64,000 nt of DNA from Pseudoroseicyclus_A sp041714655 (GCF_041714655.1 NZ_CP168219.1:1240001-1304000); one strand, 5' to 3'. Numbered from the stretch's first letter, positions 35,763-44,517 are shown. The notes: generated by a model not told the origin, from the letters alone. A program made the numbers and translations.

Positions 35763-35923
35763 TGGCTCTGTCCTTTCGCGCGGCCGGGCACCATGGCCCG
35801 GGCAAAGATCTGCGGATCGCGGGTGACGCGCCAGACGCGCCCCGCATCCTCGTTCATGTCGCCTGTGGCGAGGCGGTCGCCGATCGTCCCCAGGGCCAGC
35901 ATCAGGATGGCGCCGGTGCTCAC
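35759..35923 (-). CDS. Small ORF between bolA and grxD (54 aa)
   Basis: Starts GTG at 35923 inside the bolA stop (GTGA) and ends TGA overlapping the grxD start (ATGA); no spare bases on either side. The protein (start VSTGAILMLALGTIGDRLA, then TGDMNEDAGRVWRVTRDPQI, end GRAKGQSQ) has a short hydrophobic head, an acidic/aromatic centre and a basic tail. It has no recognised domain. Perfect stop-start overlaps on both sides in an Fe-S operon argue that it is translated. Confidence 0.6.
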   Translation of the reverse strand: MSTGAILMLALGTIGDRLATGDMNEDAGRVWRVTRDPQIFARAMVPGRAKGQSQ

Positions 35924-36156
35924 TCCGGCACCCGCGTCGTCAGCGCCAGCGCATGGAGCTCGCCGGCCGGGCCATCCATCTTGCCCTTGAGGGCGGCATA
36001 GACGGCGCGCTGCTGCTGCACGCGGTTGAGGCCGCGGAAGCTTTCGTCCACCACCTCGGCGGCGAAATGCGCGCCGTCGTCCCCCTCGACCGTCACGCGG
36101 GCGTCGGGGAAGCTCTCGCGGATCATCGTCTCGATATCATGGGCGGTGATGGGCAT
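35920..36156 (-). CDS. bolA: BolA-family protein
   Basis: 78 aa, complete BolA/IbaG domain: MIRESFPDARVTVEGDDGAHFA, with the conserved metal-binding His in GAHF, EVVDESF, and RVQQQRAVYAALKGKM. BolA proteins pair with monothiol glutaredoxins to hold and deliver [2Fe-2S] clusters and influence cell shape and iron regulation. Adjacent grxD supports this. ATG 36156; a longer frame upstream (to 36279) adds a non-family segment and overlaps the opposite GNAT gene. Confidence 0.93.
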   Translation of the reverse strand: MPITAHDIETMIRESFPDARVTVEGDDGAHFAAEVVDESFRGLNRVQQQRAVYAALKGKMDGPAGELHALALTTRVPE

Positions 36157-36232
36157 CGGCGGCTCCCGGGGGGTGCTTGCATTCAAGGGGAATCTAGGCG
36201 CCACATGGCGTGTTCGCAAGCAGAGGGCAAGC

Positions 36233-36766
36233 ATGGCCGGATTGCAGCAGGTTGAGCCGGGGGCGGAACTCTTCCGCACGGAGCGGCTGGTGATGCGCGC
36301 CTTCCACGAGGACGACCTCGACGCGCTGGCCGCGCTTTATGCCGACGAAGAGGTGCGGCGGCACTTCCCCGATTTCACCCGGACGCGGGAGGAAACGGAG
36401 CGCGAGATGCGCTGGGCCATGCGCGGCGGCGAGGCCGCGCATCCGGGCTACACGCTCTGGGCGGCGGTGCTGGCGGAGACGGGCGCGCTGATCGGCCGGG
36501 GCGGCATCCTGCCGCTGGAGCTGGAGGGGCGCTTCGAGCCGGAGCTCGCCTGGCTCCTCGGCAAGCCGCACTGGGGGCGGGGGCTCGGGCGCGAGATGGC
36601 GGCCGGCCTCAGGGATTTCGGCTTCGCGGCGGGGCTCCGGCGACTGGTGGCGCTTGTCGACTTCGGCAACGACGCCTCGGCGGCGACGGCGCGGAGCATC
36701 GGGATGCGGCATGAGAAGGATGTCGACGTCGAAGGCTGGTGCAACCTCTTCGTGATCGAGCGATAG
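36233..36766 (+). CDS. GNAT family N-acetyltransferase
   Basis: 177 aa, single GNAT domain of the RimJ/RimL-like type: ELFRTERLVMRAFHEDDLDALAALY at the N-terminus (in blocks), ELAWLLGKPHWGRGLGREMAA with the acetyl-CoA-binding R/Q-x-x-G-x-G/A pattern at WGRGLG, and VALVDFGNDASAATARSIGM (motif B). Acceptor unknown. GAGGGCAA precedes ATG 36233. It lies between purL and bolA on the opposite strand. Confidence 0.88.
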   Translation: MAGLQQVEPGAELFRTERLVMRAFHEDDLDALAALYADEEVRRHFPDFTRTREETEREMRWAMRGGEAAHPGYTLWAAVLAETGALIGRGGILPLELEGRFEPELAWLLGKPHWGRGLGREMAAGLRDFGFAAGLRRLVALVDFGNDASAATARSIGMRHEKDVDVEGWCNLFVIER

Positions 36767-36769
36767 CAA

Positions 36770-36832
36770 GGGGGGCGCTGCCCCCCGTCGCCCCAAGGGG
36801 CGACTCCCCCCGCGGGTATTTGGAGAAAAGCG
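36770..36832. terminator. Convergent-gene terminator array and repeat relative
   Basis: GGGGGGC/GCCCCCC (36770-36776, 36780-36786) and GTCGCCCC/GGGGCGAC (36787-36794, 36797-36804) stem-loops lie between the convergent GNAT and purL genes. The following CGCGGGTATTTGGAGAAAAG (36811-36830) resembles, in reverse orientation, the AATACC side of the 45-bp repeat. Confidence 0.5.
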
Positions 36833-36860
36833 AGGGGGGGGCGCGGCCTTGGGGCCCTCT

Positions 36861-39020
36861 TCAGGCCAGTGCGGCCGCGAAGGCGCTGCGGTAGAGGGCG
36901 AAGAGGTCGCGTGCCGGGGCGCGCTCGCCGCCCATCACCACGTCGCTGCCGCCGAAGCGGCCGATCTGGGTGAGGGCGATCCCCGCGGCCTCTGCGGCGG
37001 CGAGAAGCGCCTCGGCGCCGGCAGGGGAGGCGGCGAGAAGATAGCGGCCCTGATCCTCGCCGAAGAGCGCGGCGGTGCCAGCCATGTCGAGCGTGACGCC
37101 CAAGCCCCCGGCCTCCGCCAGTTCAAAGGCCGCGAGCGCCAGCCCGCCGTCGGCAAGGTCGGTCGCGGCGCGGATATGGGCGCGGTTGGCGAGGACGAAG
37201 CCACCATGGGCGGCTTCGGCGGTGAGGTCGACCTCCGGCGCCGGGCCGTCCTCGCGGCCGAAGAGCTCCCAAAGGAGCGCCGACTGGCCGAGATGCGAGG
37301 ATGTGCCGCCGAGGAGGAGCGCCACGTCGCCCGCCTCGGGCCGCGTGCCGATGGCCTCCTCCGGCGAGGCGATGAGGCCGACGGCGCCGATGGTGGGCGT
37401 CGGCAGGATGCCGGTGCCGTCCGTCTCGTTGTAGAGCGAGACATTGCCGGAGACGATGGGCATGCCCAAAGCCTCGCAGGCGGCGCCGATGCCGCGGATG
37501 CAGCCGACGAACTGGCCCATGATCTCGGGCTTCTCGGGGTTGCCGAAGTTGAGGTTGTCGGTGGCGGCGAGCGGCGTGGCGCCGGTGGCGACGAGGTTCC
37601 TGTAGGCCTCCGCCACCGCCTGGGCGCCGCCGCGCTCGGGGTCGGCCTTGCAGTAGCGGGGCGTCACGTCGGAGGTGAAGGCCACGGCCTTGCCCGTGCC
37701 GTGCACGCGCACGATGCCGGCGCCGAGCCCCGGCCGGCGCGCCGTGTCGCCCATCACCTGCGTGTCGTATTGCTCATAGACCCATTGCTTCGCCGCATGG
37801 TTGGGCGAAGAGATCAGCGCCCGCAGCCCCTCGATGGCCGAGACGGCGGGCACGGGGGCGAGGGGGGCGGGGGCCGGGCTCGGCTCCCACGGGCGGTCAT
37901 ATTCCGGTGCGGAGGAGGCGAGGCGCGACAGCGGCAGGTCGGCCTTCACGTCATCGCCCTGCAGGATCAGGAAGCGGTCCTCGGCGATGGTCTCGCCGAC
38001 GATGGCGAAGTCGAGATCCCATTTGTCGAAGACGGCGCGGGCCTCGGCCTCCTTCTCGGGGCGGAGCACCATGAGCATCCGCTCCTGGCTCTCCGACAGC
38101 ATCATCTCATAGGCACTCATCGCCGCCTCGCGCTGCGGCACGTCATCGAGCTGCAGGCGAATACCGAGGCCGCCCTTGTCGCCCATCTCGACGGCGGAGC
38201 AGGTGAGGCCGGCGGCGCCCATATCCTGGATCGAGATGACGGCGCCGGTGGCCATGAGCTCGAGGCAGGCCTCCATAAGCCGCTTCTCGGTGAAGGGGTC
38301 GCCGACCTGCACCGTGGGGCGCTTCTCCTCGATGGTCTCGTCGAATTCGGCGGAGGCCATGGTGGCGCCGCCGACCCCGTCGCGGCCGGTCTTGGCGCCG
38401 AGATAGACGACCGGCATGCCGACGCCCGACGCCGCCGAGTAGAAGATCGCATCCGCATCCGCCAGCCCGGCGGCGAAGGCGTTCACGAGGCAATTGCCGT
38501 TGTACGAGGGGTGAAAGCGCACCTCTCCGCCGACGGTCGGCACGCCGAAGGCATTGCCGTAGCCGCCGATCCCCTCGACGACGCCCGAGACGATGCGCTT
38601 CGTCTTCGGATGGTCGGGCATCCCGAAGCTGAGCGCGTTCATCGCGGCAATCGGCCTTGCTCCCATGGTGAAGACGTCTCGCAGGATGCCGCCCACCCCG
38701 GTCGCCGCGCCCTGATAGGGCTCGATGTAGCTGGGGTGGTTGTGGCTCTCCATCTTGAAGACGAGCGCCTGCCCGTTGCCGATATCCACCACGCCGGCAT
38801 TCTCGCCGGGCCCGCAGATCACCTGGGGCCCACTGGTCGGCAGGGTGCGCAGCCATTTCTTGGAGCTCTTGTAGGAGCAATGCTCGTTCCACATCGCCGA
38901 GAAGATGCCGAGCTCGGTGAAGGAGGGCTCCCGCCCGATGATCTGCAGGATCCGCTCGTATTCGTCGGGCTTCAGCCCGTGGGCGGCGATCAGCTCTTCG
39001 GTGATGGCGGGCTCTTGCAT
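36861..39020 (-). CDS. purL: Phosphoribosylformylglycinamidine synthase subunit II
   Basis: 719 aa, small-type PurL, the ATP-binding synthase subunit that needs PurQ and PurS partners (not in this window). Motifs: MWNEHCSYKSSKKWL, KMESHNHPSYIEPYQGAATG (two blocks), GGEVRFHPSYNGNCLVNA, IQDMGAAGLTCSAVEM, and in the second half SDVTPRYCKADPERGG, DNLNFGNPEKPEI and SLYNETDG. It converts FGAR to FGAM in de novo purine synthesis. ATG 39020. Confidence 0.97.
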   Translation of the reverse strand: MQEPAITEELIAAHGLKPDEYERILQIIGREPSFTELGIFSAMWNEHCSYKSSKKWLRTLPTSGPQVICGPGENAGVVDIGNGQALVFKMESHNHPSYIEPYQGAATGVGGILRDVFTMGARPIAAMNALSFGMPDHPKTKRIVSGVVEGIGGYGNAFGVPTVGGEVRFHPSYNGNCLVNAFAAGLADADAIFYSAASGVGMPVVYLGAKTGRDGVGGATMASAEFDETIEEKRPTVQVGDPFTEKRLMEACLELMATGAVISIQDMGAAGLTCSAVEMGDKGGLGIRLQLDDVPQREAAMSAYEMMLSESQERMLMVLRPEKEAEARAVFDKWDLDFAIVGETIAEDRFLILQGDDVKADLPLSRLASSAPEYDRPWEPSPAPAPLAPVPAVSAIEGLRALISSPNHAAKQWVYEQYDTQVMGDTARRPGLGAGIVRVHGTGKAVAFTSDVTPRYCKADPERGGAQAVAEAYRNLVATGATPLAATDNLNFGNPEKPEIMGQFVGCIRGIGAACEALGMPIVSGNVSLYNETDGTGILPTPTIGAVGLIASPEEAIGTRPEAGDVALLLGGTSSHLGQSALLWELFGREDGPAPEVDLTAEAAHGGFVLANRAHIRAATDLADGGLALAAFELAEAGGLGVTLDMAGTAALFGEDQGRYLLAASPAGAEALLAAAEAAGIALTQIGRFGGSDVVMGGERAPARDLFALYRSAFAAALA

Positions 39021-39107
39021 CGGGGCTCCCCTTGGCTCGGCGCCGCCTCTCTAGCCGAGGGGCCGCGCCGGGAAAAGCCCGGCCCGCGCCACCTTCCCAG
39101 ATCCCCT

Positions 39108-39152
39108 TTCATCTGGCCGAAAATACCTCGGAGGTGTGGAGGCAGAGCCTCC
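39108..39152 (+). repeat. Dispersed 45-bp double-hairpin repeat, copy 2
   Basis: 43 of 45 bases match copy 1 at 12871-12915. The two hairpins are preserved: the first by a G-T pair, the second by GGAGGC/GCCTCC. It lies in the divergent purL/ychF gap. Confidence 0.7.
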
Positions 39153-39282
39153 ACCCGGCCCGGAACGGGCCGGCCCCCCTCAGCCGCCCTCGCGCGCCAC
39201 TGCGCCCCCGCAGCCGCCCGCCCGCCTTGACCCGCCCCCGCCCGCCGCCGTAGATGCGGGCGTTTCCAGACAGGAGGGAAAG

Positions 39283-40380
39283 ATGGGCTTTCGCATGGGG
39301 ATCGTCGGGCTGCCGAATGTCGGCAAGTCGACGCTGTTCAACGCGCTGACGAAGACCGCCTCCGCGCAGGCGGCGAACTTTCCCTTCTGCACCATCGAGC
39401 CGAATGTCGGCGAGGTGGCGGTGCCCGATCCGCGGCTCTTAAAGCTGGCGGAGATCGCGGGCAGCAAGCAGATCATCCCGGCGCGCATGACCTTCGTCGA
39501 CATTGCCGGGCTGGTGAAGGGCGCGAGCAAGGGGGAGGGCTTAGGCAACCAGTTCCTCGCCAACATCCGCGAGACGGATGCCATCGCCCATGTGCTGCGC
39601 TGCTTCGAGGATGGCGACGTCACCCATGTCGAGGGCCGGGTCGACCCGATCGCCGATGCCGAGGTGATCGAGACCGAGCTGATGATCGCCGACCTCGAGA
39701 GCGTCGAGAAGCGCCGCGCCAACCTCGTGCGCAAGCTCAAGGGCAACGACAAGGAGGCGAAGGACCAGGACAGGCTCCTCGCCCAGGCGCAGGAAGCGCT
39801 GGAAGCCGGGCGCCCGGCGCGGACCGTCGAGGTCGCCGAGGAAGACCAGAAGGCCTGGCGGGGCCTCCAGCTCATCACCGCCAAGCCCGTACTCTATGTC
39901 TGCAACGTCGAGGAGGCCGCCGCCTCCTCCGGCAATGCCCAGAGCGCGCGGGTCGCCGAGATGGCGGCGGCGGAGGGCAATGCCCATGTCGTCATCTCCG
40001 CCCGCATCGAGGAGGAGATCGCCCAGCTCGACGACGAGGAACAGGCGATGTTCCTTGAAGAGATGGGGCTGGAGGAGGCCGGGCTCGACCGGCTGATCCG
40101 CGCCGGTTACGGGCTTCTGAGCCTGCAGACCTACTTCACCGTCGGCCCCAAGGAGGCGCGCGCCTGGACGATCCCCGTCGGCGCCCATGCGCCGCAGGCG
40201 GCCGGCGTGATCCACGGCGATTTCGAGAAGGGCTTCATCCGCGCCGAGACCATCGCCTTCGACGATTTCGTCGCCGGCGGCGGTGAGCAGGGGGCGAAGG
40301 AGGCCGGGAAGATGCGGGCCGAGGGGAAGGCCTATGTCGTCAAGGACGGCGACGTGATGCACTTCCTGTTCAACACCTGA
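39283..40380 (+). CDS. ychF: Redox-regulated ATPase YchF
   Basis: 365 aa, Obg-like P-loop protein. G1 IVGLPNVGKST, G3 FVDIAGLVKGASKGEG, and in place of the G4 NKxD motif a NxxE type (CNVEEAA) that favours ATP over GTP, as in YchF/OLA1. A coiled-coil domain (residues about 130-190) and the C-terminal TGS domain (LISLQ-type TYFTVGPKEARAWTI, GDFEKGFIRAETI) complete it. It associates with ribosomes. AGGAGGGAAAG precedes ATG 39283. Confidence 0.96.
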   Translation: MGFRMGIVGLPNVGKSTLFNALTKTASAQAANFPFCTIEPNVGEVAVPDPRLLKLAEIAGSKQIIPARMTFVDIAGLVKGASKGEGLGNQFLANIRETDAIAHVLRCFEDGDVTHVEGRVDPIADAEVIETELMIADLESVEKRRANLVRKLKGNDKEAKDQDRLLAQAQEALEAGRPARTVEVAEEDQKAWRGLQLITAKPVLYVCNVEEAAASSGNAQSARVAEMAAAEGNAHVVISARIEEEIAQLDDEEQAMFLEEMGLEEAGLDRLIRAGYGLLSLQTYFTVGPKEARAWTIPVGAHAPQAAGVIHGDFEKGFIRAETIAFDDFVAGGGEQGAKEAGKMRAEGKAYVVKDGDVMHFLFNT

Positions 40381-40442
40381 GTGGCGCGGGGGGCTTGCCA
40401 GCCCCCCGGTCCCCCCGCCTCGGGGGGCGCTCGCCCCCCCGT

Positions 40443-40482
40443 CGCCATTGGTGCTTGAACCAATGGCGCACTCAATGGCGAC
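40443..40482. other. Intergenic element with competing hairpins
   Basis: CGCCATTGG (40443-40451) can pair with CCAATGGCG (40460-40468), while GTCGCCATTG (40441-40450) can instead pair with CAATGGCGAC (40473-40482). The two are mutually exclusive and lie upstream of the ychF terminator. Confidence 0.5.
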
Positions 40483-40511
40483 CCCACCTGAGGATTTTTC
40501 GGGAGCAAAGA

Positions 40512-40542
40512 CGGGGCGGCCGGTGGGGCCGCCCCGCTTTTT
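40512..40542 (+). terminator. Strong intrinsic terminator of ychF
   Basis: CGGGGCGGCC (40512-40521) pairs with GGCCGCCCCG (40527-40536), followed by CTTTTTATT. It can also end the convergent gene on the minus strand. Confidence 0.85.
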
Positions 40543-41845
40543 ATTCGGCGTTCAGGAAGTCGGCGACGTCGAGGAGGATCATCTCGTTGTCGTCGGCGCG
40601 GCCCTCTTCACGGCCGATGGAGAAGGGGTAGTTGTTGTCGTTGGCGACGACGATGGTGGTCTCGTCCACGCGGTCGACATCCTCGATGGTCACGAAGGGG
40701 AAGCTGAAAATTCCGTCCTGCGTGCCGCGCGGGGCGAGCCCGTCGGGATCCTCGATGTTCATCAGGTCGATATAGGCGATCTTGCGCAGGACGCCGTTCT
40801 CGTCAGCATCCTCCAGATCGACGAGATAGATCCGCTTGAAGAGCGCCGGGTTCGTCGGCCAGCCGTCGCGGGCATCGCCCGTGCCGTTGTCACGCTCGAT
40901 GATCAGCGCGCGGCTACCCTCGATGATGTTGAAATCGCCGATGGCATGGCCGGCATCGTCGAGCGGGTAGTAGCGCACCTGGTCGCCCCAGGCATTGCCG
41001 GCGGTGTCGTATTCGAAAATGCGCAGGACGGGCTGGCCGGAGACCATTTCCGGCGCGCCGGTGGCGGCGTCGAAGACCGGCTTCTCGAGGAGCGGATAGA
41101 GCGTCGTGCCGTCTTCGGAGAGCGCCATGCCCTCGTAGCCGCCGGAGCGCTGCGACATCATGGCGGGCAGGGCGCCGCCGGGGTTCGGCAGCGAGAGGAA
41201 GGCATTGTCCGGGCCCTGGATCAGGGCGCCGCCGGGTTCGGTGGCGAGCACCTGCAGGACGCGGCCGGTGGCATCGAGCTCGACGAGCCAGGGGCCGAAT
41301 TCGTCACCGAGCCAGTAATGGTCGCCGACCGGCTGGATCGATTCGATGTCGAAATCGGCGCCGGTGAGGTAGCGGCTGTCGGTCGCCTCGGCCACGATGG
41401 GGAAGGGGACGATGCTGTCCGGGTCGTGGAGGCGGATGGTCTCTTCGACGTTCACCGTGCCGGCGGCCCAGTCGACGGAGACGATGTTGAACATCAGGAT
41501 CACGTCGGCCGAATTGGCTTTGGAGCCGAAGCCGTTGTCGGTGAGCACGAGGAAGCGGTCATCGCCGAGCGAGCGGATGCCCGAGAAGCCCTGCAGCGGC
41601 TGGCCCTCGAAGGGTCGGGAGAGGCCGGTGGCGGCGTCCTCGATCGCGTTCAGCTCCTCGACGCGCGGGCCGTCGGTGAAGCGGCCGGAGACCTGGAAAT
41701 AGGCGGGCGCGTCCTCGGGGGCATCGAGGAAGGTGGCGCCGGGCAGCTCGGCATGGGCGGTGAGGCGGGCGGGGAATTCGGTGGCCTCCTGCGCGGTGGC
41801 GGCGGAGCCGAGGAGCGCGAGGATGAGGGGCAGGCGAAGGGACAT
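40541..41845 (-). CDS. Secreted esterase-like-activity-of-phytase family protein
   Basis: 434 aa. Signal peptide (LILALLGSAATA, cleavage near AQEA), then a beta-propeller-like domain matching the 'esterase-like activity of phytase' family: GFSGIRSLGDDRFLVLTDNGFGSKAN (blocks), FDIESIQPVGDHYWLGDEFGPWL, GGYEGMALSEDGTTLYPLLE and IIERDNGTGD. Periplasmic or secreted; substrate unknown, and the name does not prove phytase activity. GGGAGAG lies just before the ATG. Confidence 0.88.
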   Translation of the reverse strand: MSLRLPLILALLGSAATAQEATEFPARLTAHAELPGATFLDAPEDAPAYFQVSGRFTDGPRVEELNAIEDAATGLSRPFEGQPLQGFSGIRSLGDDRFLVLTDNGFGSKANSADVILMFNIVSVDWAAGTVNVEETIRLHDPDSIVPFPIVAEATDSRYLTGADFDIESIQPVGDHYWLGDEFGPWLVELDATGRVLQVLATEPGGALIQGPDNAFLSLPNPGGALPAMMSQRSGGYEGMALSEDGTTLYPLLEKPVFDAATGAPEMVSGQPVLRIFEYDTAGNAWGDQVRYYPLDDAGHAIGDFNIIEGSRALIIERDNGTGDARDGWPTNPALFKRIYLVDLEDADENGVLRKIAYIDLMNIEDPDGLAPRGTQDGIFSFPFVTIEDVDRVDETTIVVANDNNYPFSIGREEGRADDNEMILLDVADFLNAE

Positions 41846-41969
41846 GGGGCTCTCCCGTAGGTTGGGTCCGGGCGGAGGAATGCCGCCCGCCCGGTGACGG
41901 GCGCTTGTCTCTTTGCTGAAGCTTTGGTAACGCGCCGGGATGCCCTGACGGCAGGGCCCCCCGGGGCGA

Positions 41970-41995
41970 GGGCGGGGGCCGTCGCACCCCCGCCC
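41970..41995 (-). terminator. Hairpin after the chemoreceptor gene
   Basis: GGGCGGGGG (41970-41978) pairs with CCCCCGCCC (41987-41995), 25 bases beyond the minus-strand stop. Confidence 0.45.
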
Positions 41996-42019
41996 CGCGG
42001 GCGGGCCCGCCGGCCCCGC

Positions 42020-44125
42020 TCAGGCGGCGCGCCGTGCCGGGGCGCTGTGGTGGCCCTTTTCCAGTGCGAAGTCGCCGATCAGCCCGGCGAGCCGCTTCGA
42101 GCGGTCGGCGATGTCGCCGGCGGCGCTGCGGGTCTCGTCGGCCATCGTGGTGTTCTGCCCGGCGATCTCGTTGAGGCGTTGCATCCCGGCCGCGAGATCC
42201 TTGAGCGCGTTCACCTGCTCATCCGAGGTGGCGGCGGCGCGGCCGAGGACGTCGTCGACGCGGGCGATGCCCTCCGAGATCTCCTCCAGCGCGGCGCCGG
42301 CGCGGTTGACGAGGTTCACCCCGTCCTTCACCTGATTGCCCGACTGGTCGATCAACCCCTTGATCTCCTTCGCGGCCTCCGAGGAGCGCTGGGCCAGGGC
42401 CCGGACCTCGCTCGCCACCACCGCGAAGCCCTTGCCGGCCTCGCCCGCCCGCGCCGCCTCGACCCCGGCGTTGAGCGCGAGGAGGTTGGTCTGGAAGGCG
42501 ATGTCGTCGATCATGGCGATGATCTTGCCGATCATGTCGGAGCTCTTCTCGATCCGGTCCATCGCCTGCACGGCCTCGCGGACGACGCCCGCCGAGCGGG
42601 TCGCATTCTCGCGCGCCTTGCCGGCGAGGCCGGAGGCGGAGCGGATATCCTCGCCGAAGCCCTCGACCCGGGAAGAAAGCGCCCCGACCCGGCCCGAGGT
42701 CTCGCGGATCGTGTCCACCTGCTCGGTGGTGCGGGCGGCGAGATCGAGCGCGGAGCTGTTCATCCCCGCCGACGAGCGGTCGAGCTCGGCGATCGTCTCG
42801 GCGATGGAGGCGAGGACCGAGCGGAGCCGGTCGGAGGAGGCGTTGAAATCCTTGCGGATCTGGTCGTATTCGCTGTCTAGAGGCACATCGAACCGGCAGG
42901 TGAGGTCGGCGCGGGCCAGCGAGGCGAGCCCCTCCGTCACCAGCTCGACTACCTTGCCGTGCTTGGCGTTCAGCATCGCCTCGTCGCTGGCCTTCAGCTC
43001 TTCGGCGGCGCGGCGCATGGCCAGCGTCTCGTCCTTGAATTCCGAGATGGCCCGCGACATCTGGCTGATCTCGTCCCGCCCCGTGGTGCCGGGGAGCTGG
43101 ATGTCGAAATCGCCCTCCGTGAAGCGCTGGACGATGCCGATGATCCGGCGGAGCCGCCGCACCACACGTTCGCAGATGATGAGCGAGACGAGGACGAGGA
43201 GGCCGAGGACCGCCCCGATCCGCAGGCCGCGGCGCTGCAGATCCTCCTCCGCTCCGGCATCGAGGGCGGCGGCGCCGGTGGCAATATCGTCTGCGAGGAC
43301 GAGCTCGGCCGCACGCAGCCTGTCGATCCAGCGGGTGGAGACCGCGAACCATTCAGGCGCGCTCAGGCCGCCGAGGTCGCCGCCGACCAAGCTGGCGTTC
43401 ATCCGGTCGCGCAGCGCCTGGAGAGCCTGCGCCTCGTCGCTGGCGCGGAGCTCGTCGGCGAGCTCGGGGCTGCCGAGCTCTTCCGTCATCGCGACCAGAT
43501 AGGCTTCCTGCAGGGCGCCGAGCGCCACGAAGCGGTCGTGCAGCGCCAGCGTGAAGCCGCTTCCGAGCCCCGTGGCCCCCATGGCGCGTTCGAGCCCGGC
43601 CCGCTCCTTCGCCTCGTTGAGCCAGGCCCGGGCGCGCGAGAGCTTGTCGAGCTCGATCTGCTCGCCGAGGAAGACATGCGACATGAGCAGCAGATCGCCG
43701 ATCAGCGAGGTGTAATAGCCCGCCATCACGGGGACGGTGGTGTCGAGCCCGTCGATCGAGGCGCGCATCTCGGCGATCTGGCCGAGCGCCCGGCGGACGT
43801 CGCTGTCGAGCTCGGGATGGGTGGCGGCGAGCCCCTCGGCCTCGTTCAGCACCGGGGCGATGGCGGCCGTCGTCGCCCGGCGCTGGGCGGCGAGCTCTTC
43901 GGGGAAGTTGGCGCCGCCCGACGACAGGAAGCCGGCGGAATAGCCGCGCTCCTTCTGCAGCTCATGGACGAGATTGCCGACGAGATGCGATTCCCGCGTC
44001 AGCTCCTGCGCATGCCTGGCCGCATCGCGGTTCTCGCGCAGCTGGTTGATCTGCACCATCGAGAGCTGGGCCGCGAGGAACACCAGCGGCGCGATGATCA
44101 GAAGCATCACCACCCGTAGTTTCAT
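42020..44125 (-). CDS. Methyl-accepting chemotaxis protein with NIT sensor domain
   Basis: 701 aa. TM1 (residues 4-22), a periplasmic NIT (nitrate/nitrite-sensing type) domain with the diagnostic LVHELQKERGYSAGFLSS, TM2 about 303-325 (IGAVLGLLVLVSLIICE), HAMP (RRLRRIIGIVQRFTEGDF), then a methyl-accepting domain with the hairpin tip AVVASEVRALAQRSSEAAKE and IDDIAFQTNLLALNAGVEAA. It signals to CheA/CheW at the pole. The ligand may be nitrate/nitrite or another small molecule. ATG 44125 is preferred because GGAG lies 6 bases upstream; a TTG at 44137 overlaps that site. A CtrA-like site is 47 bp upstream. Confidence 0.93.
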   Translation of the reverse strand: MKLRVVMLLIIAPLVFLAAQLSMVQINQLRENRDAARHAQELTRESHLVGNLVHELQKERGYSAGFLSSGGANFPEELAAQRRATTAAIAPVLNEAEGLAATHPELDSDVRRALGQIAEMRASIDGLDTTVPVMAGYYTSLIGDLLLMSHVFLGEQIELDKLSRARAWLNEAKERAGLERAMGATGLGSGFTLALHDRFVALGALQEAYLVAMTEELGSPELADELRASDEAQALQALRDRMNASLVGGDLGGLSAPEWFAVSTRWIDRLRAAELVLADDIATGAAALDAGAEEDLQRRGLRIGAVLGLLVLVSLIICERVVRRLRRIIGIVQRFTEGDFDIQLPGTTGRDEISQMSRAISEFKDETLAMRRAAEELKASDEAMLNAKHGKVVELVTEGLASLARADLTCRFDVPLDSEYDQIRKDFNASSDRLRSVLASIAETIAELDRSSAGMNSSALDLAARTTEQVDTIRETSGRVGALSSRVEGFGEDIRSASGLAGKARENATRSAGVVREAVQAMDRIEKSSDMIGKIIAMIDDIAFQTNLLALNAGVEAARAGEAGKGFAVVASEVRALAQRSSEAAKEIKGLIDQSGNQVKDGVNLVNRAGAALEEISEGIARVDDVLGRAAATSDEQVNALKDLAAGMQRLNEIAGQNTTMADETRSAAGDIADRSKRLAGLIGDFALEKGHHSAPARRAA

Positions 44126-44171
44126 ATCCGTCTCCAATCCACGCCTTTGGGCCGGATTTATTCCGTGGGCC

Positions 44172-44186
44172 TTAAGGTCAGCCTAA
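44172..44186 (-). promoter_or_regulatory. CtrA-like site upstream of the chemoreceptor
   Basis: On the minus strand TTAG-GCTGACC-TTAA matches the TTAA-N7-TTAA CtrA consensus at 7 of 8 fixed bases, 47 bp before the ATG. Confidence 0.45.
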
Positions 44187-44232
44187 CCGCCGCCGCGCCC
44201 CGGTTTTTCGGGCCTGCGGCGACGAATTGGCC

Positions 44233-44261
44233 TTGTTCCCCTCGGCGCCCGGCTGCTAGAC
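44233..44261 (+). promoter_or_regulatory. Candidate tRNA-Ser promoter
   Basis: TTGTTC (44233-44238), 17-bp spacer, CTAGAC (44256-44261). The tRNA begins 9 bases after the -10. Confidence 0.5.
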
Positions 44262-44269
44262 GCGACGGC

Positions 44270-44359
44270 GGAGACGTGGCCGAGTGGTCGAAGGCGCTCC
44301 CCTGCTAAGGGAGTAGGCGGGAAACCGTCTCGTGGGTTCGAATCCCATCGTCTCCGCCA
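44270..44359 (+). tRNA. tRNA-Ser (anticodon GCU)
   Basis: Acceptor arms GGAGACG (44270-44276) and CGTCTCC (44349-44355) pair fully; discriminator G and encoded CCA follow. Anticodon stem CTCCC/GGGAG encloses CTGCTAA, anticodon GCT, reading AGC/AGU. The long variable arm is typical of tRNA-Ser, and GTTCGAATC is the T-loop. It marks the left edge of the catabolic block. Confidence 0.97.
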
Positions 44360-44517
44360 TCCTCACCCTGTGCCATCCCCAAACGCGCGATCCGTGCCAA
44401 CTCATCCGGTGCTCCGGACGGGGCAGTGCACGTTCTCGATGAAGCGCGGGGCAGGGAGCAAGGGCGGAGACACCGCCGATGCGTCACGGGGCCGGATCCC
44501 GCAGGATCCCCCGCCGG

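Noticed and set aside
44270..44517. Attachment site or integrase marking a mobile island at tRNA-Ser
   Set aside because: No integrase, transposase or second copy of the tRNA 3' end is visible in the window; the island idea rests only on gene content.
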